This document shows positions 62,806-64,000 of a stretch of DNA of 64,000 nucleotides, in pieces. Each line of letters begins with the position of its first letter. Within the stretch, counting starts at the first letter, position 1. The DNA is from Vibrio xiamenensis (GTDB taxonomy: Bacteria; Pseudomonadota; Gammaproteobacteria; Enterobacterales; Vibrionaceae): NCBI RefSeq assembly GCF_900100015.1, contig NZ_FNDD01000008.1, forward strand, positions 107,765-171,764, written 5' to 3'. Under the pieces are notes generated by a model that worked only from the letters and a program-made list of their open reading frames with translations, was not told where the DNA came from and did no database searches. The position numbers and the translations under genes are program-made.

Positions 62806-63363
62806 ATGCGTTTTAACATTCCAAACATTTTGTCTTTACTGAGACTTTTTCTTATTCCAGTCTTTGTAGTGGTATTTTATTTACCTTACTCTTGGGCGCC
62901 ATTTGCTGCAGCTATGGTGTTTTGGGTAGCAGGGTTTACTGACTGGTTAGACGGGATGTTAGCCCGCAAACTGGGGCAAACTTCGCGTTTTGGTGCGTTT
63001 ATCGACCCAGTGGCGGATAAAGTATTAGTCGCGACCGCACTGATTTTGATAACCGAGCACTATCATTCGATTTGGGTCACCATTCCAGCGGCGACTATGA
63101 TTGCCCGCGAAATCATCATTTCAGCGCTTCGTGAATGGATGGCGGAAATTGGCAAGCGTGCCAGTGTGGCGGTTTCTTGGATCGGCAAAGTGAAAACCTT
63201 GACGCAAATGTTCGCGCTGTGGGTACTGATTTGGCGCTACGATGAGTGGATGATTTGGCTTGGCTACCTGTCACTTTATATTGCAACCGTACTTACCTAC
63301 TGGTCGATGGCACAGTACCTCAAAGCCGCTAAAGGCGATTTATTGAGTGAAGAGCACCAATAA
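62806..63363 (+). CDS. pgsA: CDP-diacylglycerol-glycerol-3-phosphate 3-phosphatidyltransferase
   Basis: 185 residues, four or more membrane helices, with the CDP-alcohol phosphotransferase motif [24 protein letters not shown] (read in two parts: DGMLAR and GAFIDPVAD). Makes phosphatidylglycerol phosphate in the inner membrane. Follows uvrC as in E. coli and is followed by terminators and tRNA genes. Confidence 0.95.
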   Translation: MRFNIPNILSLLRLFLIPVFVVVFYLPYSWAPFAAAMVFWVAGFTDWLDGMLARKLGQTSRFGAFIDPVADKVLVATALILITEHYHSIWVTIPAATMIAREIIISALREWMAEIGKRASVAVSWIGKVKTLTQMFALWVLIWRYDEWMIWLGYLSLYIATVLTYWSMAQYLKAAKGDLLSEEHQ

Positions 63364-63378
63364 ATATTGAACATCAGA

Positions 63379-63403
63379 AAAGCGGGCATCAGCCCGTTTT
63401 TTA
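63379..63403 (+). terminator. Terminator after pgsA (first)
   Basis: AAGCGGGC / GCCCGTTT (one wobble), 4-base loop, T tract. Confidence 0.85.
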
Positions 63404-63412
63404 TGCATGAAG

Positions 63413-63447
63413 AAAACCGATTGATATCCAGTCGGTTTTTTTGTTTT
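63413..63447 (+). terminator. Terminator after pgsA (second)
   Basis: AAAACCGATTG pairs with CAGTCGGTTTT around ATATC, followed by TTTGTTTTTG. Two terminators in tandem isolate the tRNA promoter. Confidence 0.85.
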
Positions 63448-63568
63448 TGTCACTGTAAGAAACCGCGGGGTATCTTGCTGAAATACGCAGAAAAGTTGTT
63501 AGAAAATAATCAATTTACGGCTTTTTGCGCGGAAATTAGACAAACGATTTAAAAATTTAAAATTAGTG

Positions 63569-63596
63569 TTGACTCATGGGGGCGAATCCGTAGAAT
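63569..63596 (+). promoter_or_regulatory. Promoter of the tRNA cluster
   Basis: TTGACT (63569-63574), 16-base spacer, TAGAAT (63591-63596), about 50 bases before the first tRNA. Confidence 0.75.
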
Positions 63597-63646
63597 GCTT
63601 TTCCGTACCCAGGGGGAGCCAACCAAAACTTCTTCTGTGACAATAA

Positions 63647-63720
63647 GGCGCCTTGGCAGAGTGGCTATGCAGCGGATTGCAAATCCGTGGACCTCGGTTC
63701 GACTCCGGGAGGCGCCTCCA
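63647..63720 (+). tRNA. tRNA-Cys (anticodon GCA)
   Basis: 74 bases including encoded CCA. Acceptor GGCGCCT / AGGCGCC (ending in TCCA), anticodon loop with GCA in GATT-GCA-AATC, T arm CGGTTCGACTCCG. First tRNA of the cluster. Confidence 0.96.
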
Positions 63721-63740
63721 TTCTCTCTTAGAGAATATAT

Positions 63741-63816
63741 GCGACACTAGCTCAGTTGGTAGAGCGCAACCTTGCCAAGGTTGAGGTCACGAGTTCGAAC
63801 CTCGTGTGTCGCTCCA
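63741..63816 (+). tRNA. tRNA-Gly (anticodon GCC)
   Basis: 76 bases including CCA. Anticodon stem CCTTGCCAAGG places GCC, T arm CGAGTTCGAACCTCG. Confidence 0.96.
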
Positions 63817-63907
63817 AATTTCGAAGTTAGAATTATTTCTTGCTTCTCACAGTTTGCCGATATCACTGATATCGAAGATGGTGTCTCCATCGCAACAAGT
63901 TTGCGTG

Positions 63908-63993
63908 CCCTGGTGGTGGAATTGGTAGACACAAGGGATTTAAAATCCCTCGGCGTTCGCGCTGTGCCGGTTCAAGTCCGGCCCGGGGCACCA
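63908..63993 (+). tRNA. tRNA-Leu (anticodon TAA)
   Basis: 86 bases including CCA, with the long variable arm expected of tRNA-Leu (CTCGGCGTTCGCGCTG). Anticodon loop TTTAAAA gives TAA; acceptor GCCCTGG pairs with CCGGGGC. Complete within the window. Confidence 0.95.
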
Positions 63994-64000
63994 TCTCAAA

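Noticed and set aside
63367..63552. Open frame after pgsA
   Set aside because: It runs through two intrinsic terminators and has no ribosome site or protein-like composition.
1..64000. Mobile elements, prophage, CRISPR arrays
   Set aside because: No transposase, integrase, phage gene or regularly spaced repeat was found; tRNA genes at the right end show no attached integrase in the window.

Overview
The window is a 64 kb stretch of gamma-proteobacterial chromosome, almost certainly from a Vibrio species (probably the large chromosome). Protein sequences and gene neighbourhoods are Vibrio-like: ycjX-ycjF-tyrR, the irpA-type iron operon beside ribA, varA-uvrC-pgsA followed by Cys/Gly/Leu tRNAs, polB, efpL. 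Coding density is high and base composition looks even. I see no insertion sequence, prophage, integron or CRISPR array. It reads as core chromosome with a few accessory or under-studied operons.

Layout. 1-8.4 kb: end of pabB (-), fumarase, a small membrane protein, ycjX-ycjF-tyrR-rimJ-HD hydrolase-DUF2947. 8.7-14.8 kb: a tiny unknown gene, ribA behind a Zur-like palindrome, then a Fur-box operon of imelysin, di-heme oxidoreductase, imelysin-like lipoprotein and DUF1513 protein. 14.9-18.6 kb: cell-wall genes ldtD-ycbK-ycbL and a DUF2982-like protein. 19.5-24.6 kb: a TRAP transporter with a linked two-component system. 24.6-34.4 kb: small metabolic and signalling genes (DOPA-dioxygenase family, 2OG oxygenase, patatin, HD-GYP, Dps with an OxyR-like site, basic amino-acid antiporter, a solute-binding protein/diguanylate cyclase pair, a 3-methyladenine glycosylase). 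34.4-39.9 kb (-): a three-gene operon of a membrane-anchored DUF2760 protein and two divergent Hsp70s. 40.2-42 kb: exonuclease, TerB, an unknown protein. 42.5-47.6 kb: a DMSO reductase operon (dmsABC, chaperone, NapF-like ferredoxin) preceded by a perfect FNR box and a Fur-like box. 47.8-54 kb: hrpA, an outer-membrane barrel, ihfA, yciU and efpL. 54.2-59.9 kb: a degenerate nucleotidyltransferase, polB, a DUF4105 protein and a DUF3015 protein. 60.2-64 kb: varA, uvrC, pgsA and three tRNAs.

Common threads are metal and redox regulation (Zur, Fur, OxyR and FNR-type sites beside matching genes), envelope stress (a sigma54-type promoter before ycjXF) and cyclic-di-GMP signalling (one HD-GYP, one GGDEF protein). 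The best candidate for a poorly described system is the DUF2760/Hsp70/Hsp70 operon: two non-canonical Hsp70 ATPases translationally linked to a membrane-anchored adaptor-like protein, with no J-protein or GrpE nearby. All site calls are by eye; no alignment or database search was run.
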